Shown here one piece after another: positions 51,795 to 60,626 of a stretch of DNA of 64,000 nt. Under the pieces are notes generated by a model. It was not told where the DNA came from. It ran no database searches and saw nothing but the letters and a program-made list of their open reading frames with translations. Origin of the DNA: Tissierella sp. MB52-C2 (GTDB lineage Bacteria > Bacillota > Clostridia > Tissierellales > Tissierellaceae). The DNA is taken from the NCBI RefSeq assembly GCF_030931715.1, contig NZ_CP133261.1, positions 2,892,643 through 2,956,642 on the forward strand. Reading direction: 5' to 3'. The first letter of the stretch is position 1. Each line of letters starts with the position of its first letter. The position numbers were made by a program, and so were the translations under genes.

Positions 51795-54656
51795 ATGAGA
51801 AAAAATATTAAGAAAGTTTTTGTATCTATTTTAGCTGCTACAACTATATTTACTTCAACTGGTCCAGCTCTTGCTGCTAAAATTACTGTAAATATGCCAT
51901 ACTCCATATATGAAAATGTTGAGAAAACCAATATTTCTTCTGGAGTAGTTTATGAAAAGATAATGCGTTTCACTACTTCTGGATGGTGGAATATAAACGT
52001 ACTTAGAGTTAATTTATTAGACCCTTATACTGAACTCAAAGGTCTATTTAATCCAAATGGTATTCCAAGCAGGGACAAGGTCAGTTCCTTAGTGGAGAAG
52101 CACGATGCTGTAGCTGGAATAAATGGAGACTATTTCAACTATACTCCACTGCCATCTTCCCTGGGAACTTTAATTAATGATGGTACTATAATATCTTCTC
52201 CCATAGAAAGGGACTATGCCCTTCCTAGCTTTTTTGTAGATTTTTTAAATAATGCTAAGATAGACTATATGGATAGAAGTATGGTAGCTACTAATTTATC
52301 TAGTGGAAAGAAAGTTATTATAAATGCAATAAATAAGATAACTACTAACTTTGATGTTTTAACTCTTTTAGATAAAAACTGGGGTGCTAAATCCATAGGA
52401 AATAAATTTCATTCAGATTTAGTAGAGGTTGTAGTAGAGGATAATGTAGTAACAGATGTGAGAATTGGCAAAGAGGCAGTTAACATACCTCAAAACGGAT
52501 ATGTTTTAGCTGTAAGAGGAGAAGAAAGAATGCAAGGATTAGATCAATTTGCCATAGGAGATTCTATAGATCTTCAATTATCAACTTCCCCAAGCACTGA
52601 CGAGATTAAGTTTGCCATCGGTGGTGGAAGTATTATACTTAAAGACGGAGAATTATCCCTTACAAATATTAACTCTCAAGGAAATGCTCCTAGGACTGGA
52701 ATCGGTATTAGTCAAGATGGAAAGGAAATTATTTTAGTAACTATAGATGGAAGAGATAACTCCTTTAAAGGAGTTAGTCAAGAAATGTTTGGCGCAATCC
52801 TAAGGGAATTAGGGGCATATAATGGTCTAAACTTAGATGGCGGCGGTTCAACTACTATGGCAATAAAGCCAATAGATGAGAAAAAGGCTACTGTAGTAAA
52901 TAAACCATCTGAAGGCACTGAAAGACTTGTAGTAAATGGAGTTGGAGTATTTTCCAACGCTCCAGTAGGAGAATTATCCTATATTAAGGTATCAACAGAT
53001 GATTCTAATATGTTTTTAAACACTTCAAGGAATTTTACAGTAAAAGGATATGACGAGTATCATAATCCAGTTGCATTAGATGAATCTAAATTAGTCTTTT
53101 CCCATGAGGGTATAGAAGGAATTATAGAAGGCAATAGCTTTAAGGCTCTTTCAGAAGGCAAAGCTACTATTACTGCTAACTATGATGGTATAATTGCTTC
53201 TACTGAAGTTAAAGTATTAGGACCTGTTAAAGATTTAAGTACTGATTTATCTAATTTTTATGTAGATTTGAATAGCGAAAAAGCTCTACCTGCTTTTAGC
53301 GGTAGAGATGCCCATGGATATCAAGCTAAAGTTTATTCTAAAGATATTGAATTTACAACTATAAACGATATCGGCACTGTAACTAATGGAGTGTTCCATA
53401 GTGGAGATAAATCTCTGGCTGGAGTTTTAACTGCTAAGCTAGGAGATGGAGTTAGAAACATTGTAGTAACTATAGGTAGTGATGGTAAATTAATTGAAGG
53501 CTTCGAAAATATCAATAATATAAAGTTTACACCTCAGCCTAGTACAGTGAGTGGTAGTATAAATTTAAGTCAAGAGGCAAAGGAAGGTAAATCCTCTGTA
53601 GCTTTAAAATATGATTTCTCTGGAGACACTGGTACTAGAGCAGCATACCTTAACTTCATGGCAGGAGAAAAAGCTGGACTAGCTGTAAATGGTATGCCAA
53701 AGAAATTTGGCCTATGGGTTAAAGGTGATGGCAGTGGTACATGGTTAAGAGGCACTATAAAGGATAATAAAGGTGAGACTCATACTATAGATTTTACGAA
53801 AAACATAGACTTTGATGATTGGAGATTTGTAGAGGCAGCTATTCCATCCAACGTTTCCTATCCTATAGTTTTAGAAAAAATTTATCCTGTGGAAACAGAT
53901 GGGCTGAAGAAACCAGCAGGAGAAATATTACTTGATGGACTAACAGCTTTCTATCCACCAGCTTTAGGTAATGTAGTATTACCTACACCTAGTTCATTAA
54001 AGGATGATAAAAATGTTAAATCTAATGTTGAAAATGAAGGCTTTACTTTTGCCGTAGCAGCAGAACCAAAGAAATTAAATGATCTTGTGAAATATGATGC
54101 TAGTTCAAAAATTAAAGCTAGAATAAATAAAAGTAAAATAGCTGTTTTCTTAAATAGTGTATCAAATGAATTTGCAAATGGATTAAATAACTATGCAAGA
54201 ATAGATGCATCAAGTGGCTATAAAAAAAATAAACATAAAGATCTTGTTTTCATAAGTGTAAATACTGATAAGAAAGGTATTAGAGCAACTAATTCTAATC
54301 AGTGGAATAATTTGAAAAATGATTTAGCCAATATACAGGAAAGTAATATTGTTCTATTCTTAACTACTCCAGTGTTTGGAAGTAATGGATTTACAGATAA
54401 ATTAGAAGCAGATTTACTTCATAAATATTTAGTAGAAGCTAGAGAAAGAGATAAAAGTATATTTGTAGTCCATGGTGGAAGTTCCAATACTTCAGATTTA
54501 AAAGATGGTATAAGATATATTGAATTAAATACAAAAACACCAGCAAAAGCTGATGATATATATGATTTAGGTATTGTAGAGTTTGTAGTAAATGGTTCAA
54601 AAGCCACTTATACAATTTCCCCCTTATTTGAAAGACCAGGAGTAAAGGTGAAGTAA
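51795..54656 (+). CDS. Secreted multidomain phosphodiester glycosidase (NAGPA-like) protein
   Basis: A 953-residue exported protein. A signal peptide (residues 1-27, ending GPALAA) is followed by a NAGPA domain at about 100-395: AGINGDYFNYTPLPSSLGTL, FAIGGGSIIL, PRTGIGISQDGKEIILVTID and NLDGGGSTTMAI. NAGPA-type enzymes cleave sugar phosphodiesters. Next are Ig-like/Big segments (about 400-560), a beta-sandwich resembling a carbohydrate-binding module (about 565-725) and a C-terminal domain (about 780-950) that looks like a worn calcineurin-type phosphoesterase (VFLTTP, FVVHGGSS). Likely acts on phosphorylated wall polymers or glycans outside the cell. It stands alone with a GAGGTG site. Confidence 0.85.
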   Translation: MRKNIKKVFVSILAATTIFTSTGPALAAKITVNMPYSIYENVEKTNISSGVVYEKIMRFTTSGWWNINVLRVNLLDPYTELKGLFNPNGIPSRDKVSSLVEKHDAVAGINGDYFNYTPLPSSLGTLINDGTIISSPIERDYALPSFFVDFLNNAKIDYMDRSMVATNLSSGKKVIINAINKITTNFDVLTLLDKNWGAKSIGNKFHSDLVEVVVEDNVVTDVRIGKEAVNIPQNGYVLAVRGEERMQGLDQFAIGDSIDLQLSTSPSTDEIKFAIGGGSIILKDGELSLTNINSQGNAPRTGIGISQDGKEIILVTIDGRDNSFKGVSQEMFGAILRELGAYNGLNLDGGGSTTMAIKPIDEKKATVVNKPSEGTERLVVNGVGVFSNAPVGELSYIKVSTDDSNMFLNTSRNFTVKGYDEYHNPVALDESKLVFSHEGIEGIIEGNSFKALSEGKATITANYDGIIASTEVKVLGPVKDLSTDLSNFYVDLNSEKALPAFSGRDAHGYQAKVYSKDIEFTTINDIGTVTNGVFHSGDKSLAGVLTAKLGDGVRNIVVTIGSDGKLIEGFENINNIKFTPQPSTVSGSINLSQEAKEGKSSVALKYDFSGDTGTRAAYLNFMAGEKAGLAVNGMPKKFGLWVKGDGSGTWLRGTIKDNKGETHTIDFTKNIDFDDWRFVEAAIPSNVSYPIVLEKIYPVETDGLKKPAGEILLDGLTAFYPPALGNVVLPTPSSLKDDKNVKSNVENEGFTFAVAAEPKKLNDLVKYDASSKIKARINKSKIAVFLNSVSNEFANGLNNYARIDASSGYKKNKHKDLVFISVNTDKKGIRATNSNQWNNLKNDLANIQESNIVLFLTTPVFGSNGFTDKLEADLLHKYLVEARERDKSIFVVHGGSSNTSDLKDGIRYIELNTKTPAKADDIYDLGIVEFVVNGSKATYTISPLFERPGVKVK

Positions 54657-54657
54657 A

Positions 54658-54702
54658 AATAACTCCGATTTCTGAAGCCAGGCTTCAGAAATCGGAGTTA
54701 TT
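54658..54702. terminator. Bidirectional terminator, member of a repeated 45-bp palindrome family
   Basis: A 21-bp perfect stem (54658-54678 with 54682-54702) around CAG lies between the convergent ends of the phosphodiester glycosidase-like and flgJ-like genes. On the minus strand it is followed by TTTTTAC. The palindrome at 59347-59391 is the same apart from one compensated base pair and the loop. Confidence 0.88.
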
Positions 54703-54712
54703 CCTTATTTAT

Positions 54713-55042
54713 CTACAACTCAATATTTCCTTTTTTAAACTGCTCATAGAGCATCTTTGCTATACCTATACCATTATCCCCGTTAGACATTTCTTTAGAC
54801 AATTCTTCTAAGTACATTTCCTCAAATACTCGAGTTCCTTGAGATTTTTCTATGAATCCATCATCTGGAATAGATTTTTTCATTTCCTTTAACATCATAT
54901 AGGTAAATATGCTTTCAAACTCCTTGCATACATCCATTAATTCCTTATCTTCACTATTAGCTTTCAGGTTTTCTGCCCTTTGTTTAATTGCTGAAGGGTC
55001 TTTACCTACATTTATAATATTATTATTTGGTAATATATTCAT
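54713..55042 (-). CDS. flgJ: FlgJ-like rod-binding protein
   Basis: A 109-residue protein with the rod-binding core KELMDVCKEFESIFTYMMLK, EMKKSIPDDGF and YLEELSKEMSNGDNGIGIAK. It corresponds to the N-terminal half of enterobacterial FlgJ and lacks the muramidase half, as is normal in Firmicutes. It caps the growing rod. Located 11 bases after the flhP-like gene. Confidence 0.87.
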   Translation of the reverse strand: MNILPNNNIINVGKDPSAIKQRAENLKANSEDKELMDVCKEFESIFTYMMLKEMKKSIPDDGFIEKSQGTRVFEEMYLEELSKEMSNGDNGIGIAKMLYEQFKKGNIEL

Positions 55043-55053
55043 TTAATCACCTA

Positions 55054-55848
55054 TTATCTCTTTAAGTTATTTGCCATTTGCATCATTTCATCAGCAGTAG
55101 ATATAGTCTTAGAATTTATTTCATATGCTCTTTGAGCTGTAATCAACTTTACCATTTCATCTACTACTTGAACATTTGATACTTCTAGATATCCTTGAAC
55201 TACTTTTGTGTTCATTTCTTCTGCTTCCAGTAGAGTTTCTTCTCCTGAAGCACCTGTTGCTCTATAAAGGTTCTGTCCTTCAGATTGAAGCCCTTCTGGA
55301 TTCATAAAGTTTACTAACATTAATCTTCCTAGTTCAACATTTTCATCATCTTCATCTAGTCCATAGATATATCCTAATTCATCAACAGTTATATCCTTTA
55401 ATCCTGAATCAAAAGTAATTAAATCTTCATCTTCACTAAGTACAAAATATCCATCTGAAGTAACTAAAGTAGCTTCATCTCCATCTATACTTAGTTTAAA
55501 TCCACCATCTCTAGTATATCTTATATCTTCATTTGGCATCATTATTGAGAAGAACCCCTCGCCATTTAATGCAAAATCAAAGGTATTTTCAGTTGGCATA
55601 AGGGAACCCGTTCTAAAGTCTCTTTTAGTGGCAACTGGCATAACACCATGTCCTACTTCTAAGTTTACCGGTCTTCCACCTTCGTCATTTACATTCGCTC
55701 TTTTAATATTTGCATAGAATAAATCTTTAAACTCTGCCCTTTGTACTTTATAGCTTGTAGTATTAACATTAGCTAAGTTGTTTGATATAGTATCTATATT
55801 AAATTGTTGTGCTTTCATACCTGTAGCTGCAGTCCATAATGATCTCAT
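55054..55848 (-). CDS. flgG: Flagellar rod protein FlgG-like (FlhP position)
   Basis: A 264-residue distal-rod protein. N-terminal motif SLWTAATGMKAQQFNIDTIS then NNLANVNTTSYK; mid part FDFALNGEGFFSIMMPNED; C-terminal EVSNVQVVDEMVKLITAQRA and YEINSKTISTADEMMQMANN. Exported through the flagellar apparatus. Pairs with the gene at 55859 as the mbl-flhO-flhP arrangement does in Bacillus. Confidence 0.93.
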   Translation of the reverse strand: MRSLWTAATGMKAQQFNIDTISNNLANVNTTSYKVQRAEFKDLFYANIKRANVNDEGGRPVNLEVGHGVMPVATKRDFRTGSLMPTENTFDFALNGEGFFSIMMPNEDIRYTRDGGFKLSIDGDEATLVTSDGYFVLSEDEDLITFDSGLKDITVDELGYIYGLDEDDENVELGRLMLVNFMNPEGLQSEGQNLYRATGASGEETLLEAEEMNTKVVQGYLEVSNVQVVDEMVKLITAQRAYEINSKTISTADEMMQMANNLKR

Positions 55849-55858
55849 ATTAAACCTC

Positions 55859-56896
55859 CTACACTCTTCCTATTTCAGTAGCTGCTTTTTCTAACATTTC
55901 ATCTTGCATTTTAATAGCTTTTTGCCCTGTTTCAAAATCTCTAAGTAAATTTATCATTTCAACCATTCCAGATATAGGATTCATGTTGGAGCCCTCTAGA
56001 TATCCTTGTAATACTTCTCCCTCAAATGGATTTTCTTCTATATTTGCATTTTCTGCTCCATAGAAAAGATTATCTCCCATCTTTCTAAGGAATTCTTTAT
56101 TATTTATATTGACTACATCTAAAGTATCTATAACATTTCCATCAACTTGAATCTGTCCATTCTCTAAAATATCTACATTACCACCGCTTAAAGGAATTGC
56201 ACCATTTCTTCCAAGTACTCTCCTGCCATCTAAGTCTGTAAGATAACCATCAGTTATGGCAAAGGACCCATTTCTAGTATAAAGGGTTTGTCCATCTCCT
56301 TGAATCTTGAAAAATCCATCACCTTTTATGGCTAGATCTAATTCTCCCCCTGTATCCATCATTCCACCATGTGTAAAGTCAGTAAATATTTTCTGAAATC
56401 TAACTCCTCCACTCATGGTACCTACAACATAAGATGGTGGAGTAAATACTATTCCTTGAAGCATGTTTTCCATATCTCCTGCTTCTTGTATTCTATTTCC
56501 ACTGTCGTCGATTAAGTAGTTTTCATAATCTGTTTTATTTTCATCCATTAAATCTTTGTAATAGGTTTTTAAATTTCCTTCTTCATCTGCTACAACTTTT
56601 ATTTCCTTTACATAGGATTTTCCTCTAGTTGTCTCCAAGACAAAATATCCGTCTTCCGTTCTAGCAGTATGAACTCCATTATTATTTTCATATATTATGT
56701 TATTGCCTCTAGCTATATTCCCAAACTCTGGAGTTTTACTCATCTTTGCCAATAGTTTTTCTGGAAAAGATTCTGAAAGAGAAATATCTTTTTTGTATCC
56801 AGCAGTATTTACATTGGCTAAGTTGTTTGATAAAACATCCAATTTCTTTTGATTGACTACTAAAGAAGTAGCTCCAATATACAAACCTCTATTCAT
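55859..56896 (-). CDS. Flagellar rod/hook basal-body protein (FlgF/FlgG family, FlhO position)
   Basis: A 345-residue rod protein: MNRGLYIGATSLVVNQKKLD, VLSNNLANVNTAGYKK, LDLAIKGDGFFKIQGDGQTL and C-terminal GSNMNPISGMVEMINLLRDF. It is longer than FlgG because of an insert around residues 70-150. ATG 56896 is preferred over GTG 56905, which overlaps the AGGATGTG site. It is 10 bases before flgG. Assignment between FlgF and FlgG is by position only. Confidence 0.88.
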   Translation of the reverse strand: MNRGLYIGATSLVVNQKKLDVLSNNLANVNTAGYKKDISLSESFPEKLLAKMSKTPEFGNIARGNNIIYENNNGVHTARTEDGYFVLETTRGKSYVKEIKVVADEEGNLKTYYKDLMDENKTDYENYLIDDSGNRIQEAGDMENMLQGIVFTPPSYVVGTMSGGVRFQKIFTDFTHGGMMDTGGELDLAIKGDGFFKIQGDGQTLYTRNGSFAITDGYLTDLDGRRVLGRNGAIPLSGGNVDILENGQIQVDGNVIDTLDVVNINNKEFLRKMGDNLFYGAENANIEENPFEGEVLQGYLEGSNMNPISGMVEMINLLRDFETGQKAIKMQDEMLEKAATEIGRV

Positions 56897-56955
56897 ATTT
56901 ATCACATCCTAAAGTATTATATCTCTTATGTTATCGGCTAGTTTTATAAAAGACT

Positions 56956-57984
56956 TTAGCGTATATATTTTTTTGGTGTACTAGCTTCTACTACATTAGT
57001 ATCAAGATATTGAATCCACTCTAGGGCCTTACCTGTACCTCTAGCAACAGATGAAACTGGTTCATCAGCTATATGAACTGGAATTCCAGTTCTATCTGTC
57101 AACAGTTTATCTAATCCATGAAGCAATGCTCCGCCACCAGTCATAAGAATTCCCCTATTACTAATATCTGAGGCTAACTCCGGTGGAGTTCTCTCAAGAA
57201 CTGTATGAACTGTATCTATAATTTCTTGTACAGGTTCTTTAAGAGCTTGAAGCATATCATCTGAAGATACATTTATAGTTATAGGCAGACCTGTTAATAA
57301 ATTTCTCCCTCGTATCTCCTTAAAGTTTTCTTCTAGCTTATATGCAGATCCTATACTAAGTTTTAATTCTTCCGCAGATCTTTCTCCTATCATAGTATTA
57401 TATTTTTTTCTAATATATTTAGATATGGATTCATCCAACTCATCACCAGCTATTTTTATAGAACGGCTCACTACTATACCCCCTAATGAAATAACTGCTA
57501 CATCTGTAGTTCCACCACCAATATCTATTATCATATTCCCACTAGGTTCTGTAATATCTACTCCTGCCCCTATGGCAGCAGCTATTGGTTCTTCTATTAA
57601 GTAAGTCTTTATAGCTCCTGCTTGAGTGCTAGCTTCTATAACTGCTCTCTTTTCTACTTCAGTTATACCACTTGGCACACATACTATTACTCTAGGTTTT
57701 AAAATATACCTTCCTATAGCCTTTTGTATAAAATACTTTATCATTCTTTCAGTTATATCATAATCAGATATTACTCCATCCTTCATAGGCCTAATAGCTG
57801 TAATATTTCCTGGAGTCCTGCCTAGCATCCTCCTAGCTTCTTCCCCCACTGCTAAAAGCTTGTTTGTATTTTGGTCTATGGCCACAACGGAAGGTTCTTG
57901 TAGTATTACTCCCCTACCTTTTATGTATACTAAAACACTTGCAGTGCCTAAATCTATACCAATATCTGTTCTTAACGCACTCAC
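56956..57984 (-). CDS. mbl: Actin-like rod-shape protein (MreB/Mbl)
   Basis: A 342-residue bacterial actin. ATP-binding motifs DIGIDLGTASVLVYIKGRG, EEPIAAAIGAG, NMIIDIGGGTTDVAVISLGG and GILMTGGGALLHGLD are all present. It guides side-wall peptidoglycan synthesis at the membrane. Start is GTG 57984 behind GGAGGGG. The order spoIIID-mbl-flhO-flhP points to Mbl rather than MreB. Confidence 0.92.
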   Translation of the reverse strand: MSALRTDIGIDLGTASVLVYIKGRGVILQEPSVVAIDQNTNKLLAVGEEARRMLGRTPGNITAIRPMKDGVISDYDITERMIKYFIQKAIGRYILKPRVIVCVPSGITEVEKRAVIEASTQAGAIKTYLIEEPIAAAIGAGVDITEPSGNMIIDIGGGTTDVAVISLGGIVVSRSIKIAGDELDESISKYIRKKYNTMIGERSAEELKLSIGSAYKLEENFKEIRGRNLLTGLPITINVSSDDMLQALKEPVQEIIDTVHTVLERTPPELASDISNRGILMTGGGALLHGLDKLLTDRTGIPVHIADEPVSSVARGTGKALEWIQYLDTNVVEASTPKKYIR

Positions 57985-58081
57985 GGGAATTCCCCTCCTT
58001 ATTTATCCTTATCTAATATAGTATTCTACATTTATTTTAAAACTCCTTCTTTTTTTGGAAACTTTTGTCAAAAAACTAAAA

Positions 58082-58099
58082 AGTCCCTGTTACGGGACT
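58082..58099 (-). terminator. Terminator after spoIIID
   Basis: AGTCCC (58082-58087) pairs with GGGACT (58094-58099), followed by TTTTTAGTTTTTT on the minus strand. It separates spoIIID from mbl. Confidence 0.82.
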
Positions 58100-58102
58100 C
58101 TT

Positions 58103-58357
58103 TTACTCATTAGATACGCTATACTTTAATTTAGTTGCTTCTCCACCTCTTATATGCCTTTCTGCCTTGTTGAAATCTAATAATTCCTTTACTGTATCGG
58201 CTAAATTTGGATTTATCTTTGGCAACCTTTCCGTTAAATCTTTATGAATTGTTGATTTGCTACACCCAAAAGCTTTAGCTGTATCCCGAACGGTACTTTT
58301 ATTCGCAATTATATATTTTGCAACTTCTAATGTTCGTTCCTCTATATAATCTTTCAA
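58103..58357 (-). CDS. spoIIID: Sporulation transcriptional regulator SpoIIID
   Basis: An 84-residue mother-cell DNA-binding protein that adjusts sigma-E and sigma-K regulons. Sequence KDYIEERTLEVAKYIIANKS, the helix-turn-helix VRDTAKAFGCSKSTIHKDLT and the tail RHIRGGEATKLKY are near-identical to known SpoIIID. TTG 58357 is chosen as start because AGGGGGG lies eight bases before it and it matches the family N-terminus; the ATG at 58390 would add 11 odd residues. Confidence 0.95.
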   Translation of the reverse strand: MKDYIEERTLEVAKYIIANKSTVRDTAKAFGCSKSTIHKDLTERLPKINPNLADTVKELLDFNKAERHIRGGEATKLKYSVSNE

Positions 58358-58407
58358 TTCACCAACCCCCCTGACTTTTTGGGTATTCACTAAATACTTA
58401 TGCGGTT

Positions 58408-59253
58408 TTAATCACTAATAGAACGTGGATCTACTAATTTTCCATTTTTTATAACCTCAAAATGAAGATGAGGTTTCATTAGCATTTCAACCTTCGCAGT
58501 ATTTCCCACTTTAGATATGTGATCTCCCTTCTTTACGCTAACTCCTTCTTTGATCATTTCCTTAGTCTCAAGGTTCGAATACCTAGTCTGTAAACCACTT
58601 CCATGATCTATTACTATGACTATTCCCCATAGATCATCTTCGTATACCTCTTTAACTACTCCATCTGCTGCTGCCTTAACTATTGCTCCCTCAGACGATT
58701 CAATATCAATAGCTTCATGTCCTACCCATGCATCTAAAGTTTCTGAGTAAACTAGAGTATTAGAAGTATAATCCGTCAATACTTTCCCATCCATAGGAAG
58801 AGAAATAGTTGCAGTATCTTGGACTATTTCTGGTGTCTCTTTATAGTCGTCATCTTCAAACTCTAAGTCTAAGTTTTCATCATCTTCTGCAGTATTATCT
58901 ACAGTTTCTACTTCCTCTAACTCAGTAAGGTCTTCTTCCACTTCTGTTTCTTCCTCTAAGGTTTTTTCTTCAGTCTCTTCCTCTAAGGTTTTCTCTTCAT
59001 TTTCCTCTGAATTATCTGCATTTACTGTCTTGGCTTCTTCCCCATTATTGACCAAATCCATTTGCTCGTCATATAGAGATCTTTCTTCTTCATTTTCTCC
59101 TACAATGGTGAACTCCTCATTGCCTACGTTTTTATCCACACCTATATTTTTCATGGATAAAAACAAAGTACCTCCCGCCACTAAACATACACAGATAAAT
59201 AAAAGTAGAATGAATCCTTCTTTTTCCATTAGTTTCATTAATTTATTTTTCAT
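58408..59253 (-). CDS. spoIIQ: M23 peptidase, SpoIIQ-like forespore channel protein
   Basis: A 281-residue membrane-anchored protein. One membrane helix (about 10-30), a very acidic linker with the repeat EKTLEEETE twice (about 90-115), and a LytM/M23 domain at about 165-280. The zinc motifs appear intact (GHEAIDIES, PHLHFEVI), as in clostridial SpoIIQ and unlike the degenerate Bacillus protein. It would pair with SpoIIIAH across the engulfment space. ATG 59253 follows GGAGG at 59261-59265. Position between spoIID and spoIIID supports the call. Confidence 0.85.
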   Translation of the reverse strand: MKNKLMKLMEKEGFILLLFICVCLVAGGTLFLSMKNIGVDKNVGNEEFTIVGENEEERSLYDEQMDLVNNGEEAKTVNADNSEENEEKTLEEETEEKTLEEETEVEEDLTELEEVETVDNTAEDDENLDLEFEDDDYKETPEIVQDTATISLPMDGKVLTDYTSNTLVYSETLDAWVGHEAIDIESSEGAIVKAAADGVVKEVYEDDLWGIVIVIDHGSGLQTRYSNLETKEMIKEGVSVKKGDHISKVGNTAKVEMLMKPHLHFEVIKNGKLVDPRSISD

Positions 59254-59346
59254 ATGTCCACCTCCATTACCTAGTATTTCCACATTGGAGAAATCCATAC
59301 AATAAAATATACAAAAGAATAATTTTTATTTGCTAATTTAAATGAA

Positions 59347-59391
59347 AATAACTCCGATTTTTGAAGCATGGCTTCAAAAATCGGAGTTATT
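59347..59391. terminator. Terminator after spoIID, second copy of the 45-bp palindrome
   Basis: A 21-bp perfect stem (59347-59367 with 59371-59391) around ATG. It differs from the palindrome at 54658-54702 by a T-A for C-G change on both arms. Confidence 0.85.
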
Positions 59392-59393
59392 GA

Positions 59394-60431
59394 TTAATTT
59401 TCAATTTGTTTTATTTCTACTCCTGTATAATAATGTTTAAGTATCTCTTCAAAATTACTTTCATGTTTGGCCATACCATTGGCTCCCCATTGACTCATGC
59501 CTACTCCATGGCCATATCCATATGTTTGTATTTCTATTATATTTAGTTTTGGATCTAAAGATATGGTAAAGTTAGTTGAGTTTAAACTGAATAAATCTCT
59601 CAAATCTCTTCCCTCTAATATATTTCCATCTATGGCAATTTTTTTTACTCTCCCCGTTAGGGTTCTATCTATTAGTTTTATTTTTTCCTGTATATTATCC
59701 TTAGTGATTTTAACATTAGGATATTTTGATTGAATTTTTACTATAAATTCATCCAAAGTTAAAGTCAATGCATCTTTAAATTTTGGTGCTTCTTCTTCGT
59801 AGGGACTAGTTACAGACTTTAGATAAGGTAAATCTACTGCAAATACATCCTTAGCATCTTCTGTTCTGCCCCCTGATGTTGAATGATATGGTGTTTCTAT
59901 AATTTCATCATCATAAAATATTGCCAAATCCTTAGTTGTGTTTACCGATTCTTCAATCTTACCCCAATATTCCTCCATCCAACTGTCTCCATGGAGTTCT
60001 CCCAATTGTTCAAGTGATAAATATGCCTGGCAATGAATTCCTGTACAAATAGGCGCAGATTTATGATCTGGATGGCCATCGGCATATTTTATACTTCTAC
60101 TTATGGCATAACTTCTAGCAGCCACTGCTTGAGCTTTTAGGGCTTCAATATGAAATGCTGCTGGCATTTCTGCTGCAACTACACCCTTTACATACTCATC
60201 TAATTTTAATTCTTCTGTTTCTCCAGTTTTTGAATTATATACTTTAATGGTTTCATCCTTATAATCCTTTACTGGTATTGTTTCTTTTTCAGCTACTTTT
60301 TTTTCCTTTTCTAAGGATTCTCCAACTACTGAATTGCCTCTAGGTACAAAATTAAAGGTCCTAACAATAACTGTAGGTAGTATTATAGTTATTATTAGGA
60401 CTGTTGAAATATAAATCCCGAGTTTCTTCAT
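59394..60431 (-). CDS. spoIID: Stage II sporulation protein D (SpoIID)
   Basis: A 345-residue membrane-anchored lytic transglycosylase required for engulfment. N-terminal membrane helix (about 5-25), then LKLDEYVKGVVAAEMPAAFH, EALKAQAVAARSYAIS, THxS-type TPYHSTSGGRTEDA and C-terminal YGYGHGVGMSQWGANGMAKH. ATG 60431 is preferred over GTG 60440, which overlaps the GAGGTG site. A sigma-E-like promoter lies upstream. Confidence 0.95.
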   Translation of the reverse strand: MKKLGIYISTVLIITIILPTVIVRTFNFVPRGNSVVGESLEKEKKVAEKETIPVKDYKDETIKVYNSKTGETEELKLDEYVKGVVAAEMPAAFHIEALKAQAVAARSYAISRSIKYADGHPDHKSAPICTGIHCQAYLSLEQLGELHGDSWMEEYWGKIEESVNTTKDLAIFYDDEIIETPYHSTSGGRTEDAKDVFAVDLPYLKSVTSPYEEEAPKFKDALTLTLDEFIVKIQSKYPNVKITKDNIQEKIKLIDRTLTGRVKKIAIDGNILEGRDLRDLFSLNSTNFTISLDPKLNIIEIQTYGYGHGVGMSQWGANGMAKHESNFEEILKHYYTGVEIKQIEN

Positions 60432-60463
60432 ATTTTCCACCTCTTTACCTTTAGTATATAAAT

Positions 60464-60493
60464 ATAATATGCCAGCTTTATTGTGGATATGAC
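60464..60493 (-). promoter_or_regulatory. Possible sigma-E promoter of spoIID
   Basis: On the minus strand GTCATAT (60493-60487) and CATATTAT (60471-60464) with a 15-base gap resemble the sigma-E pattern of mother-cell genes. It fits the known regulation of spoIID. Confidence 0.45.
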
Positions 60494-60548
60494 TATAAAA
60501 CTTCTATATTGTTTTCATATTATATAATGAATAGTTTTAAAACAAAAA

Positions 60549-60586
60549 AACTAATAGTTAAAAGATAAATCTTTTAACTATTAGTT
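60549..60586 (-). terminator. Terminator after murA
   Basis: A 17-bp perfect stem (60549-60565 with 60570-60586) around TAAA, followed by seven Ts on the minus strand. Confidence 0.9.
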
Positions 60587-60626
60587 CTATGATTATTAGA
60601 AGACCTTTGGTCCCCTATGCTATTCA

